Notes: generated by a model from the sequence alone, not told the origin. DNA of 64,000 nucleotides from Tessaracoccus aquimaris (GCF_001997345.1 NZ_CP019606.1:3534001-3598000), one strand, 5' to 3'. Positions 26,625 through 35,821 are shown, counted from the stretch's first letter. A program made the numbers and translations.

Positions 26625-27338
26625 CTACCAGTTCCACTCGCGGTCTTGATCCCAGCACTCGATGACTCCCGAGTTCTCCGGCACGCCCGCAAGGGAGAGG
26701 TCGCGGCAGCTCGGGTAGTCCTGAAGAACGAAGACGCTCTCCCAGGTCCCTCCCCTGTCGGCCCAGATCACGTCTGCGCCGCCGCCGCAGTCCTCGTAGC
26801 CTTCAGCCCCCGCAATCCACCCAGTGCGGTGCACAGCCGTGATCCAGACGGTAGGGCGGCATTCGTCGTCCTCGGTCAGGAACTCTGCGGTAATTGCCTT
26901 GAAGCCCTGAGGTACTTCGTCAAGCGAGTCCAGGTCCGATGGCTTGTGAACGACAGCATCGAGAATCGTCCACCCGTCGTCCAGGACCGGCCAAGCAGGA
27001 TTCTGGGTGGGGGACTCGACGGTGGGGGAAGGGGGTGCCGACTGGGCCGTTGGCGTCGGCGTGGAAGGCGGTGTCGGCTTCGCCGCTTCGGTCGGGGTCG
27101 GGTCGGGCGTCGGAGACGACACGCTGGAAGTCGATGGCGTCGGCGCGTGCGGTGACGGGATGTGCGAGGGCTCGGCGTCGTCGGAGTTGCCGGGGCGCAT
27201 TACGAGGTACATCGCCAGGGCGGCGGCGAACGCCGAGACCAAGGCAGTGACGATCAGGATGTACGGGCTCAACGAGCCCGAACGGGGGCGCACGCCGTCG
27301 TGCTCCCCACTCCCCGAGAACGGGGCGTGTTCATTCAT
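26625..27338 (-). CDS. Single-pass membrane-anchored secreted protein with Pro/Thr-rich stalk
   Basis: 237 residues, not recognised. A short cytoplasmic N-terminus (residues 1-24), one membrane helix (about 25-46: PYILIVTALVSAFAAALAMY), then about 65 residues of Ser/Thr/Pro-rich stalk (PTPDPTPTEAAKPTPPSTP). An extracellular globular domain of about 110 residues follows, containing several cysteines (DDECRPTVW, GYEDCGGG, YPSCRDLS, VIECWDQD) likely to form two disulfides. Aromatic- and acid-rich end. Topology suggests surface display; no enzymatic motif is visible. Confidence 0.75.
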   Translation of the reverse strand: MNEHAPFSGSGEHDGVRPRSGSLSPYILIVTALVSAFAAALAMYLVMRPGNSDDAEPSHIPSPHAPTPSTSSVSSPTPDPTPTEAAKPTPPSTPTPTAQSAPPSPTVESPTQNPAWPVLDDGWTILDAVVHKPSDLDSLDEVPQGFKAITAEFLTEDDECRPTVWITAVHRTGWIAGAEGYEDCGGGADVIWADRGGTWESVFVLQDYPSCRDLSLAGVPENSGVIECWDQDREWNW

Positions 27339-27423
27339 GGCGAGATGCTAGCGACGTCCTCCGCGCCGCCCGCGGCGACCCCCGTCAAGTCGATCTGACC
27401 GGTCGGAACCATGGTGAGGGCGC

Positions 27424-27452
27424 AAAAAAGGGGCTCCCGGACGGGAACCCCT
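27424..27452 (-). terminator. Terminator downstream of tRNA-Arg
   Basis: On the minus strand, stem AGGGGTTCCCG / CGGGAGCCCCT with one mismatch and a short loop, followed directly by TTTTTT. Classic intrinsic terminator 41 bases past the tRNA-Arg end. Confidence 0.92.
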
Positions 27453-27492
27453 GATTCAGTTCAACAGGGCTTTGACCTGCTGTGATGCTTGG

Positions 27493-27565
27493 CGCGCTCG
27501 GAGGGATTCGAACCCCCAACCTTCTGATCCGTAGTCAGATGCTCTATCCGTTGAGCCACGAGCGC
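27493..27565 (-). tRNA. tRNA-Arg (anticodon ACG)
   Basis: 73-nt cloverleaf on the minus strand. Acceptor GCGCTCG/CGAGCGC, D arm GGCTCAACGGATAGAGC, anticodon stem TCTGA/TCAGA with loop CTACGGA (ACG), T arm GGGGGTTCGAATCCCTC. The ACG anticodon is normally edited to ICG by TadA, which is encoded at 39044 in this window. Confidence 0.95.
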
Positions 27566-27676
27566 TTGGGCAGTCACCAACTATACGCAGGTGCGCGGCG
27601 ATCGGCAAAATGGGGGGTCCGGGTGCCCCCGACCAGGGCCGATGCGCCGACGGGGTAGTCGTGGAAGGATGGGGGT

Positions 27677-28411
27677 GTGACAGCTATCTGGGCCCACCGG
27701 GGCGCCTGCGCCTACGCACCGGAGAACACCCTCCCCGCACTTCAGGTCGCCCTCGAGATGGGCGCGGACGGCATCGAGGTCGACGTGCAGCGCTCGGCCG
27801 ACGGACACCTGGTGCTCATCCACGACGAGACCATCAATCGCACCTCCAACGGCGTCGGCCGCGTCGAGCACCTGACGATGGAGGAGTTGCGTCGCTGCGA
27901 CTTCACCAATGGCTTCGCTGGGCGTCGCAACGTCAAGATCCCGACGCTGCACGAGGCCCTCGAACTGCTCCGCCCGACGGGTGCCACGCTGAACATCGAG
28001 TTGAAGAACAACGTGGTGCTCTACCCGGGCCTGGAGAACGACGTGCTGCGCGTCGTCACGGAGATGGGGATGGCCGAGCGGGTCATCTACTCGTCCTTCA
28101 ACCACTTCTCGCTCGCCAACCTCCGCGGCTCGGTCGGCCCCGAACACCTGGCGCTGCTGCTCAGCGACGGGCTGTATGACCCGTGGAAGTACGCCAACTG
28201 GTTCGGCGCCGGCTGGATCAACCCCGACCACTTCGCACTGCAGCAGCCCAACTATGTGTGGCTGGCGCACGAGGCCGGGGTCAAGATCGCGACCTGGACG
28301 GTCAACAAGGACGAGGAGGCCGTGCACCTCGCGGGCCTCGGCGTCGACGCGCTGATCACGGACTTCCCCGACCGGGTCGGCGAGGCCGTCCGCCACCCCG
28401 GCTACTACTGA
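27677..28411 (+). CDS. Glycerophosphodiester phosphodiesterase family protein
   Basis: 244 residues from GTG with AAGGATGGGGG upstream. The opening IWAHRGACAYAPENTLPA carries the catalytic HRG and PENT motifs, and GIEVDVQRSADGHLVLIHDE supplies the metal-binding Glu/Asp and general-base His. A TIM barrel follows with LNIELKNN and VKIATWTVNKDEEAVHLAGL. It lacks a signal peptide and so is cytoplasmic. The reaction is hydrolysis of glycerophosphodiesters to sn-glycerol 3-phosphate and an alcohol. It stands 25 bases before menB but the two functions are unrelated. Confidence 0.92.
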   Translation: MTAIWAHRGACAYAPENTLPALQVALEMGADGIEVDVQRSADGHLVLIHDETINRTSNGVGRVEHLTMEELRRCDFTNGFAGRRNVKIPTLHEALELLRPTGATLNIELKNNVVLYPGLENDVLRVVTEMGMAERVIYSSFNHFSLANLRGSVGPEHLALLLSDGLYDPWKYANWFGAGWINPDHFALQQPNYVWLAHEAGVKIATWTVNKDEEAVHLAGLGVDALITDFPDRVGEAVRHPGYY

Positions 28412-28435
28412 CGCCCGGGCGATAGGCTCGCCCAC

Positions 28436-29335
28436 ATGACCAGCAACCCGTTCCGACCCGAACTCTGGACCCCGGTCGAAGGCTTCGACTTCACCGACAT
28501 CACCTACCACCGGGCCAACGACGTGCCTGCGGTCCGCATCGCGTTCGACCGGCCTGAGGTGCGCAACGCCTTCCGCCCGCACACCGTCGACGAGTTGTAC
28601 ACCGCCCTGGAGCACGCCCGCACGTCCTCCGACATCGGCTGCGTGCTGCTCACCGGCAACGGACCCTCTGAGAAGGACGGTGGCTGGGCGTTCTGCTCCG
28701 GCGGCGACCAGCGCATCCGCGGCCGTGCCGGGTACCAGTACGCCGAGGGTGAGACGTCCGAGTCGGTCGACGCCGCCAAGCTCGGTCGGCTCCACATCCT
28801 CGAGGTACAGCGCCTGATCCGCTTCATGCCGAAGGTCGTGATCGCGCTGGTCAACGGCTGGGCCGCGGGCGGCGGCCACTCGCTGCACGTCGTCGCCGAC
28901 CTCACCCTCGCCTCGCGCGAGCACGCCAAGTTCAAGCAGACCGATGCCGACGTCGGCTCCTTTGACGCGGGCTACGGATCGGCTTACCTGGCGCGCCAGG
29001 TGGGGCAGAAGTTCGCCCGGGAGATCTTCTTCCTCGGCGACGTCCACGACGCCGAGGACGCGCACCGGATGGGCATGGTCAACCGGGTCATCGATCACGA
29101 GCGCCTGGAGGACGTCGGCCTCGAGTGGGCCGCCAAGATCTGCGGCAAGTCCCCGACCGCTCAGCGGATGCTGAAGTACGCGTTCAACGCGATCGACGAC
29201 GGCCTGGTCGGCCAGCAGATCTTCGCGGGCGAGACCACCCGCCTTGCCTACATGACCGACGAGGCCGTCGAGGGTCGCGACTCGTTCCTGGAGAAGCGCA
29301 AGCCAGACTGGTCGCAGTTTCCCTACTACTACTGA
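28436..29335 (+). CDS. menB: 1,4-dihydroxy-2-naphthoyl-CoA synthase
   Basis: 299 residues. Crotonase fold with MenB-specific features: GWAFCSGGDQRIRGRAGYQY, the oxyanion-hole NGWAAGGGHSLHVVADLTLA, FKQTDADVGSFDAGYGSAYL and the C-terminal KPDWSQFPYYY tail that closes the neighbouring active site. It cyclises O-succinylbenzoyl-CoA in menaquinone synthesis, in the cytoplasm. The aspartate in VGSFDAG is characteristic of bicarbonate-independent or -dependent subclasses and is present as expected. No other men genes are in the window. The HIT gene follows after 12 bases and may be cotranscribed. Confidence 0.96.
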   Translation: MTSNPFRPELWTPVEGFDFTDITYHRANDVPAVRIAFDRPEVRNAFRPHTVDELYTALEHARTSSDIGCVLLTGNGPSEKDGGWAFCSGGDQRIRGRAGYQYAEGETSESVDAAKLGRLHILEVQRLIRFMPKVVIALVNGWAAGGGHSLHVVADLTLASREHAKFKQTDADVGSFDAGYGSAYLARQVGQKFAREIFFLGDVHDAEDAHRMGMVNRVIDHERLEDVGLEWAAKICGKSPTAQRMLKYAFNAIDDGLVGQQIFAGETTRLAYMTDEAVEGRDSFLEKRKPDWSQFPYYY

Positions 29336-29347
29336 CCGGGACGCGAC

Positions 29348-29758
29348 ATGACCGACATCATCTGCGACATCGTGGCGGGGCGGCTCGACGCGGAGGTGGT
29401 GTTCCGCGACGACACGGTGATCGCCTTCCTCGACCATCGGCCCGTGTTCAAGGGACACGTGCTGCTCGCCCCGGTCGCGCACGTTGAGACGCTCACCGAC
29501 GCCCCGGCCGAGCTGATCGGGCCGCTATTCCTCAGGGTGCAGCAGGTGGCCGACGCGATGGTCACGGCCCTTGAGGCCGACGGCAGCTTCACGGCTGTCA
29601 ACACCGTCGTCAGCCAGTCGGTGCCGCACCTGCACGTACACGTCGTGCCCCGGCGGAAGAAGGACGGCCTACGCGGCTTCTTCTGGCCGCGCGTGAAGTA
29701 CGCGGAGGGCGAGGCCGCCCAGTACGGCGACCTGCTGCGGGCAGCACTGGCGCGGTGA
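29348..29758 (+). CDS. HIT-family nucleotide-binding protein
   Basis: 136 residues. The histidine triad VPHLHVHVVPRRKKDG (near residue 95) is intact, and the N-terminal CDIVAGRLDAEVVFRDDTVI and KGHVLLAPVAHVETL match the HinT/Ap4A-hydrolase-like branch. HIT proteins hydrolyse nucleoside phosphoramidates or dinucleoside polyphosphates. The extended FFWPRVKYAEGEAAQYGDLL end is seen in actinobacterial HIT proteins. ATG 12 bases after menB. Confidence 0.9.
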   Translation: MTDIICDIVAGRLDAEVVFRDDTVIAFLDHRPVFKGHVLLAPVAHVETLTDAPAELIGPLFLRVQQVADAMVTALEADGSFTAVNTVVSQSVPHLHVHVVPRRKKDGLRGFFWPRVKYAEGEAAQYGDLLRAALAR

Positions 29759-29816
29759 TCCGAGGTTTCGACGCGGGCTGCGGCGCTTCGCGCCTTTGCC
29801 CGGCTCAACCAGCGAC

Positions 29817-29855
29817 GCGACGCGCGCCGAGGCGCAAGGCCCCGGCGCGCGTCGC
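29817..29855. terminator. GC-rich hairpin between convergent genes
   Basis: Perfect 13-bp stem GCGACGCGCGCCG / CGGCGCGCGTCGC (29817-29829 with 29843-29855), 13-nt loop, then CAAAAGACC. It sits between the HIT stop (29758) and the minus-strand isomerase stop (29868). The plus-strand side has no T-tract, so termination efficiency is uncertain. Confidence 0.55.
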
Positions 29856-29867
29856 CAAAAGACCTTG

Positions 29868-30872
29868 CTACTCCTTCGTCGAGAACGCCGCGTCGAAGGC
29901 CGCCTCCGGCGGGTCGAACGCGAAGCTTCTGACGAAGCCCAACGCCTCGGGGGCGCCGACGAGGCGATCCATGCCTGCGTCCTCCCACTCGACCGACAGC
30001 GGACCGTCGTAGCCGATCGCGTTGAGCATCCGGAACGCGTCCTCCCACGGCACGTCGCCGTGGCCGGTCGAGATGAAGTCCCAGCCGCGGCGCGGGTCGG
30101 CCCACGCCAGGTGCGACGATAGTCGGCCGTTGCGGCCGTTGTTCATCCGCTTCTTCGTGTCCTTGCAGTGCACGTGGTAGATCTTGTCCTTGAAGTCCCA
30201 CAGGAAGCCGACCGGATCGAGGTCCTGCCACACCATGTGGCTCGGGTCCCAGTTCAGGCCGAACGCCTCACGGTTGCCGATCGCCTCGAGCGCCCGGACG
30301 GTGGTCCAGTAGTCGTAGGCGATCTCGGACGGGTGCACCTCGTGCGCGAACCGGACGCCGACCTCGTCGAAGACGTCGAGGATCGGGTTCCAACGGTCCG
30401 CGAAGTCCTGGTAGCCCGCGTCAACCAGTTCCTGCGATGCTGGCGGGAACATCGCGACGTACTTCCAGATCGACGACCCCGTGAAGCCCGTCACGGTCTT
30501 CGCGCCAAGCTTCGCGGCGAGCCGCGCGGTGTGCTTCATCTCCTCGGCGGCGCGCTGCCGCACGCCCTCGGGATCACCGTCGCCCCAGACGACGTCGGGA
30601 AGCATGTCGCGGTGCCGCTGATCGATCGGATCGTCGCAGACCGCCTGGCCCTTGAGGTGGTTCGAGATCGTGAACACCTGCAGTCCGTTGCGTTCTAGCA
30701 CCTCCTTCTTGCCCGCGATGTAGTCGTCGTCCTCCCAGCGCCACGGGTCGAGGTGGTCGCCCCAGCACGCGATCTCGAGACCGTCGTAACCCCAGTCGCC
30801 GGCGAGCTTGGCCACCTCCTCGAACGGGAGATCAGCCCACTGGCCGGTGAACAAGGTGATGGGTCGAGGCAT
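29868..30872 (-). CDS. Sugar phosphate isomerase/epimerase-like TIM barrel
   Basis: 334 residues. Xylose-isomerase-like fold: [94 protein letters not shown] and [13 protein letters not shown] provide the Glu/Asp/His metal ligands. This subgroup is regularly found beside Gfo/Idh dehydrogenases and CUT2 importers, and some relatives act on 3-keto-glycosides or inososes. Here it is the last gene of the operon starting at 35821, 33 bases after the Gfo/Idh stop. The exact substrate is not known. Confidence 0.87.
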   Translation of the reverse strand: MPRPITLFTGQWADLPFEEVAKLAGDWGYDGLEIACWGDHLDPWRWEDDDYIAGKKEVLERNGLQVFTISNHLKGQAVCDDPIDQRHRDMLPDVVWGDGDPEGVRQRAAEEMKHTARLAAKLGAKTVTGFTGSSIWKYVAMFPPASQELVDAGYQDFADRWNPILDVFDEVGVRFAHEVHPSEIAYDYWTTVRALEAIGNREAFGLNWDPSHMVWQDLDPVGFLWDFKDKIYHVHCKDTKKRMNNGRNGRLSSHLAWADPRRGWDFISTGHGDVPWEDAFRMLNAIGYDGPLSVEWEDAGMDRLVGAPEALGFVRSFAFDPPEAAFDAAFSTKE

Positions 30873-30905
30873 CTTTGGCTCCTTCTGTTGCTTGGATTTG
30901 GGGGA

Positions 30906-32069
30906 TCAGACCGAGGTCCAGGAACGGGACTCGGAACTGCGTTCGACGGCGTCGAGCACGCGCTGGACCTGTAGGCCGTCCGCGAACGTTGGCGACGGCT
31001 CCTTGCCTGCTGCGATGGCGTCCATCAGGTCGACGACCTGGTGCGAGAACGCGTGCTCGTAGCCGAGGCCGTGGCCTGCCGGCCACCAGTGCGAGATGTA
31101 GGCGTGCTCCGGTTCGGTCACGACGATCCGACGGAAGCCTGCGGTCTCCGCCGGCTCGGTCGCGTCGAAGAAGTGCAGGACGTTCATGTCCTCGAAGTCG
31201 TAGGCGAGCGATCCGAGCGAGCCGTTGATCTCGATGCGGATGGCGTTCTTGCGGCCGTAGGCGAAGCGGGTCGCCTCGTAGACGCCGATCGCGCCGCCCG
31301 ACAGGTTCGCGAGGAAGGTCGCGGCGTCGTCGACGGTGACGGGACCCATCTCGTCACTCGCCTCGCCGGAGAGTCCCGAGAAGCTGGCGGGCTTCGGGCG
31401 TTCGGTGACGAACGTCTTGAGCGATCCCGACACCTCGGTGATCTGCTGGCCGGTGATGAACTGCGTGAGGTCGACGATGTGGGCGCCGATGTCGCCGAGC
31501 GCGCCGGAGCCCGCCTTCTCCTTGTCGAGCCGCCACGACAGCGGGGCCATCGGGTCGGAGATCCAGTCCTGCAGGTACTGGGCCCGGACGTGGCGGATCT
31601 CGCCGATGCGTCCGTCGGCGATCAGCTTCCGCGCCAGTTGCATCGCGGGCAGCCGTCGGTACGTGAAGCCGACCATCGCGAGCGTGCCGTGCTCCTCGAA
31701 CGCCTTCGTGGCCGCCGCCGTCATCACCTCCGCCTCCTCGACGGAGTTGGCCAGCGGCTTCTCGCACAGCACGTGCTTGCCCGCAGCCAGCGCGGCGAGG
31801 GCGATCTCCTTGTGCGAATCACCCGGTGTGCAGATGTCGAACAGGCCGATGTCGTCGCGCTCGAGCAGGGAGCGCCAGTCGGTGCTCGCCTCCTCCCAGC
31901 CGAGCTTCGCAGCGGCGGCCTCGACGCCGTCCTTGTTGCGGCCTGCGACGACCCGCATCACGGGGGTGACCGGAAGGTCGAAGAAGTGGGGCGCGACGCG
32001 CCACGCTTGCGAATGGGCGGCTCCCATGAACGCGTAGCCGATCATCGCCACGCCGAGTTCCTGCGTCAT
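30906..32069 (-). CDS. Gfo/Idh/MocA-family oxidoreductase of the CUT2 operon
   Basis: 387 residues. Rossmann motif VAMIGYAFMGAAHSQAWRVA, DICTPGDSHKEIALAALAAG, EKP box VLCEKPLANSVEEAE and AMVGFTYRRLPAMQLARKLI. The catalytic-region GALGDIGAHIVDLTQFITG contains the conserved D-x-x-x-H. SHWWPAGHGLGYEHAFSHQV is a C-terminal mark of a large actinobacterial subgroup often found with sugar isomerases and ribose-type importers. It probably oxidises the imported sugar or polyol with NAD(P). Located downstream of the binding protein and upstream of the isomerase. Confidence 0.9.
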   Translation of the reverse strand: MTQELGVAMIGYAFMGAAHSQAWRVAPHFFDLPVTPVMRVVAGRNKDGVEAAAAKLGWEEASTDWRSLLERDDIGLFDICTPGDSHKEIALAALAAGKHVLCEKPLANSVEEAEVMTAAATKAFEEHGTLAMVGFTYRRLPAMQLARKLIADGRIGEIRHVRAQYLQDWISDPMAPLSWRLDKEKAGSGALGDIGAHIVDLTQFITGQQITEVSGSLKTFVTERPKPASFSGLSGEASDEMGPVTVDDAATFLANLSGGAIGVYEATRFAYGRKNAIRIEINGSLGSLAYDFEDMNVLHFFDATEPAETAGFRRIVVTEPEHAYISHWWPAGHGLGYEHAFSHQVVDLMDAIAAGKEPSPTFADGLQVQRVLDAVERSSESRSWTSV

Positions 32070-32121
32070 GTCTGGGTCTTCTCCTGGAGTTGTGGTTCAG
32101 ATGGTGGGGTTCGGGTGGTGT

Positions 32122-32152
32122 GCCGGGCCGACCTTGGTGAGGTCGGCCCGGC
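32122..32152 (-). promoter_or_regulatory. Strong intra-operon hairpin after the binding-protein gene
   Basis: Perfect 13-bp stem GCCGGGCCGACCT / AGGTCGGCCCGGC with a 5-nt loop, 12 bases past the solute-binding protein stop and before the Gfo/Idh gene. No T-tract follows. In transporter operons such hairpins often protect the binding-protein mRNA and lower expression of downstream genes. Confidence 0.6.
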
Positions 32153-32163
32153 GGGTCGATGGA

Positions 32164-33233
32164 TCAGGACTCGAACGCGTCGCCGATGTACTCGTCGACG
32201 TTGTCCTTGGTGACGGTGGGCGCGTAGAGCTGGACCTTGCGCGGCACCGTGTGGGACACGAGGTCGCCCATGGACTTGTTCTGCGCCACGAGGCGGGCGA
32301 GACGGATGCCGTCGGCTGCCTGCGTGGACGGGTAGATGACGGTGGCGCGCAGGACGGTGTCGCCGTCCTTGATGTGCTGCATCACGTTCTTGGAGCCTGC
32401 GCCGCCGACCATGAAGAACTCGTTGCGCCCGGCGGCGTCGATGGCCGCGAGAACGCCGACGCCCTGGTCGTCGTCATGGTTCCAGATGGCGTCGATCTTC
32501 GGCGCCGACTGCAGCAGGTTCGCCGTGGCGGACTCGCCGCCCGCGACGGTGAAGTCTGCGGCGACCCGGTTCGAGACCTTCAGCCCGCAGTCGCCGAGCG
32601 CGTCGGCGAAGCCCTTGGAGCGGTCCTGCGTCAGCGGCAGGTTGTCGATGCCCGCGATCTCGGCGACGATGGCGTCCTTCTTGCCGTCGAGCTGCTCGCA
32701 GATGTAGGTGCCCGCGCTGACGCCCATGCCGTAGTTGTCGCCCAGGATGGTGCTGCGCGCCGCGAAGGGGCTGGAGAACTCGCGGTCGACGTTGAGACGG
32801 GGATGCCCGCCTTCATGGCCTCGAGTGAGATCTCCGTCAGCGCGTCGCCGTCGAAGGGCAGCAGCACGATCGCGTCGACCTTGTCGTTGATGAAGCCCTC
32901 GATCTGGGAGATCTGCAGCGACACGTCGTTGGTGCCCTCTGCGAGCTTCAGTTCGATGTCGGGATGCGCCTTCGCCTCGGCGACGGCCGCCTTGGTGATG
33001 GCGCCCATCCAGCCGTGGTCGGCTGCGGGTGCGGAGAAGCCGATGACGACCTTCTCACCCTCGGCGTCGTTCGGGTTGCCGGTGGCGTTCTCGGCGGGCG
33101 CGTTGGTCTGGTTGGGGGCGGGCGTCTGTTCGGCGGGCTTCTCGTTCGAGGTGCAGGCCGTCAGCCCGATGCCGAGCGCCGCGGCGCTCAGCAAGGCAAG
33201 GGTGATGCGAGGCATCTTTGACTTCGTGGACAT
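32164..33233 (-). CDS. CUT2 sugar-binding lipoprotein (RbsB-like), frameshifted
   Basis: The signal peptide and lipobox (ALLSAAALGIGLTAC) plus the first lobe (VVIGFSAPAADHGWMGAITK; DAIVLLPFDGDALTEISLEA) are in one frame. The rest (GDNYGMGVSAGTYICEQLDG; AIWNHDDDQGVGVLAAIDAA) is in another. A single-base deletion near 32793-32798 explains it; restoring one base gives GIPVxNVDREF and 356 residues, a typical periplasmic-binding-protein family 4 length. It captures a monosaccharide or polyol for the RbsC/RbsA-type proteins encoded upstream. Unlike the other breaks this one is not in a long homopolymer. Confidence 0.85.
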
Positions 33234-33281
33234 CGATTCTCCTTTGAACGGGTCCGTCGGGTTGGTCGCCTGGCCGGGCGG

Positions 33282-34304
33282 CTAGGCGGTCTTCTCGCGC
33301 GCCGCGAACCGCTGTTGCAGAAGCACGGCGGCGACGATGATGGCGCCCTTGGCGATCGCCTGGGCGGAGATGGACATGTTGTTCTGCACGAACACGTTGG
33401 TGAGGGTGGTGAAGAGCAGGACCCCGAGGGTGGTGCCGACGATGGTGCCGCGGCCGCCTGCCAGCAGCGTTCCGCCGACGACGACCGCCGCGATGGCGTC
33501 GAGTTCGTAGAGGTAGCCGGTGGTCGAGGACCCGGAGTTGGTGCGGCCGACCATCATGAACGCGGCGATGCCCGCGGTCAGGCCGCACAGCGAGTAGACG
33601 TAGACGAGGTGACGCTTGACGTTGATGCCCGCCAGGCGCGCCGCCTCGGGGTTGCCGCCTACCGCGATGGTGCGTCGACCGAACGTCGTGCGGTTGAGCA
33701 GGAACCAGCCGATGACGGCGACCACCAGGAAGATCCAGACCAGGTTCGGCACGCCAAGGAAGGAGCCACGCATCACCGTCTTGAAGTCGGCGACGTCGAC
33801 GATCTGGGTCTGCCTGTTGGAGATGATCTCCGCGACGCCGCGCGCCGACACCATCATGGCGAGGGTCGCGATGAAGGCCACGATGCGCCCGTATGCGACC
33901 AGGATGCCGTTGACGACGCCGCAGCCGAGGCCCACCATCATGGCGGTGAAGGGGATGATCAGCCAGGTGGACGTCTCGGCCATCTGCTGCGTCGCGACGG
34001 TGGTCGACCAGATGGTCGCCAGCCCCAGCACGGCCCCGACTGACAGGTCGATGCCGCCGGTGGTGATCACGAAGGTCATGCCGATCGCCAGCACTCCCAT
34101 CGCGGAGGCGAGGCGGAGGATGGTCAGCACGTTGTCGATGTTGGCGAACCGCTCGCCGGAGGTGGCGATGCCGACGATGATCAGCAGGACGAGCGCCACA
34201 ACGAGGCCGATGTTGCGGAACCAGGAGCCCGACGTGAGGGGTTGTCTGGCGCGGGGAGGGGCTGAGGCCTGGTTGGCCTCGGCCGCCGACGGGGCGTCGC
34301 TCAT
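33282..34304 (-). CDS. CUT2 ABC transporter permease (RbsC/XylH-like)
   Basis: 340 residues; ATG at 34304 overlaps the ATPase stop (ATGA). About ten membrane helices: GLVVALVLLIIVGIATSGER, MGVLAIGMTFVITTGGIDLS, VAGIVG-type repeats. The family box FVITTGGIDLSVGAVLGLAT and GGNPEAARLAGINVKRHLVY (cytoplasmic coupling loop) are characteristic of ribose/galactose/inositol permeases. Forms a homodimeric channel with the double-domain ATPase upstream and binding lipoprotein downstream. Confidence 0.93.
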   Translation of the reverse strand: MSDAPSAAEANQASAPPRARQPLTSGSWFRNIGLVVALVLLIIVGIATSGERFANIDNVLTILRLASAMGVLAIGMTFVITTGGIDLSVGAVLGLATIWSTTVATQQMAETSTWLIIPFTAMMVGLGCGVVNGILVAYGRIVAFIATLAMMVSARGVAEIISNRQTQIVDVADFKTVMRGSFLGVPNLVWIFLVVAVIGWFLLNRTTFGRRTIAVGGNPEAARLAGINVKRHLVYVYSLCGLTAGIAAFMMVGRTNSGSSTTGYLYELDAIAAVVVGGTLLAGGRGTIVGTTLGVLLFTTLTNVFVQNNMSISAQAIAKGAIIVAAVLLQQRFAAREKTA

Positions 34305-35821
34305 GCCGCACTTCCTTCCATGACGAGGTCGAGGATGTCCTCTTCGGTGAGTTCGGTCGCGGGCTTCTCCGCGACGACCTTGCCGTCTGCGATGACGAGC
34401 AGTCGGTCGGACAGGCCGATGACCTCGGGCAGTTCGCTTGAGACCACGACGATGGCCGTGCCCGCGTCGGCCAGTCGGTTGATGAGTTGGTAGATCTCGG
34501 TGCGGGCGCCGACGTCGACGCCGCGGGTCGGCTCGTCGAGCAGCAGCACGCGGCAGCCGTGCTCCAGCCAGCGGGCGAGGATCAGCTTCTGCTGGTTGCC
34601 TCCGGAGAGGGTGCGCGCCCTGCGTCGGACGTTGACGGGGCGCAGGTCCAGCGTCTTTGCCTGCTCCTCGCTCGCTCGGCGCTCGGCAGGTTCGTTGAGC
34701 AGGCCGAGTCGCGCGAAGCGTTGGAACGTCGACAGGGTGATGTTTCGGAAGATGGCCTCGTCGAGGATCAGCCCCTGGCTCTTGCGTTCCTCGGGGCACA
34801 GGCCGACGTCCGATCGCACGACCGCGGGCACCGAGCCCGGCCGAACCGGCCGCCCCTCGACCCGGACCGTGCCGCTCGTCGCCTTGCGTGCCCCGTAGAT
34901 CGTCTCGAGGATCTCGGACCGGCCCGAGCCGACGAGGCCCGCCAGGCCGACGATCTCGCCCGGCCGCACGTCGAACGAGACGTCCTCGAAGACGCCGCGC
35001 AGCCCCAGGCCCTCGACGCTCAGTAGCGGGGCGCCCTCGTCGGGGACCGTCTCGCGGCGCGGGATGGCGTGCTCGACGTTGCGTCCGGTCATCAGACGGA
35101 TGACCTCGATCGACGGGGTCGACTCGACGGGCAGGTTCCGGCCGACGGTCCTGCCGTCCTTGAGGACGGTGATCCGGTCGCCGATCCTGCGGATCTCGTC
35201 GAGCCGGTGGGAGATGTAGACGATCGCGACGCCCTGGTCCTTCAGCGCGGCGACCACGCGGAACAGGTTGTCGACCTCCTCGGAGTCGAGGACTGCTGAG
35301 GGCTCGTCCATCACGATGATCTTGGCCTTGTGCGACAGGGCGCGGGCCATCGAGACGATCTGGCGGCCCGCGGCGGACAGCGTGCCGACCTCGCGGGTCG
35401 GGCGGATCTCGGGGTGGCCGAGCAGCGCGAGGATCTCACGGGTCCGGACGATGGCCTCGCGGCGCTTGGAGAAGCCGACGGTGGAGAGTTCGTGGCCGAG
35501 GAAGACGTTCTCGGCCACGGTGAGTCCGTCGACGACGTCGAGTTCCTGGTACATGGTGGCGATGCCGAGGCCGAGCGCCTTGACGGGGCTGGCGATCCGC
35601 ACCTCCACACCCTCGAGGGCGATGGTGCCCGCGTCGGGTTGGTGCGCACCGGAGAGCACCTTGATGAGCGTGGACTTGCCCGCGCCGTTCTGGCCGAGCA
35701 GGCAGTGCACCTCTCCGGAGCGGACCTCCAGATCCACGCCGTCAAGGGCCTTCGCCCCCGGGAAGTGCTTCACGATGCCGCTCATCTCGAGCAGCGTCGA
35801 TTTTGTGTCACCATCGACCAT
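34301..35821 (-). CDS. CUT2 ABC transporter ATPase with two nucleotide-binding domains (RbsA/MglA-like)
   Basis: 506 residues. First domain: Walker A GQNGAGKSTLIKVLSG, signature LSAAGRQIVSMARALS, Walker B KIIVMDEPSAVLD. Second domain: degenerate Walker A GLAGLVGSGRSEILETIYGA, signature LSGGNQQKLILARWLEHG, Walker B LLLDEPTRGVDVG. This tandem arrangement with a degenerate second P-loop is the hallmark of RbsA/MglA/XylG. It is the first gene of the operon. No convincing Shine-Dalgarno precedes the ATG at 35821, where a leader hairpin sits instead. Specific sugar unknown; the accompanying Gfo/Idh and isomerase favour an inositol-like or keto-convertible substrate. Confidence 0.94.
   Translation of the reverse strand: MVDGDTKSTLLEMSGIVKHFPGAKALDGVDLEVRSGEVHCLLGQNGAGKSTLIKVLSGAHQPDAGTIALEGVEVRIASPVKALGLGIATMYQELDVVDGLTVAENVFLGHELSTVGFSKRREAIVRTREILALLGHPEIRPTREVGTLSAAGRQIVSMARALSHKAKIIVMDEPSAVLDSEEVDNLFRVVAALKDQGVAIVYISHRLDEIRRIGDRITVLKDGRTVGRNLPVESTPSIEVIRLMTGRNVEHAIPRRETVPDEGAPLLSVEGLGLRGVFEDVSFDVRPGEIVGLAGLVGSGRSEILETIYGARKATSGTVRVEGRPVRPGSVPAVVRSDVGLCPEERKSQGLILDEAIFRNITLSTFQRFARLGLLNEPAERRASEEQAKTLDLRPVNVRRRARTLSGGNQQKLILARWLEHGCRVLLLDEPTRGVDVGARTEIYQLINRLADAGTAIVVVSSELPEVIGLSDRLLVIADGKVVAEKPATELTEEDILDLVMEGSAA

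Noticed and set aside
27581..29482. 633-codon minus-strand open frame opposite GDPD and menB
   Set aside because: Antisense shadow; the plus strand has catalytic motifs of both enzymes.
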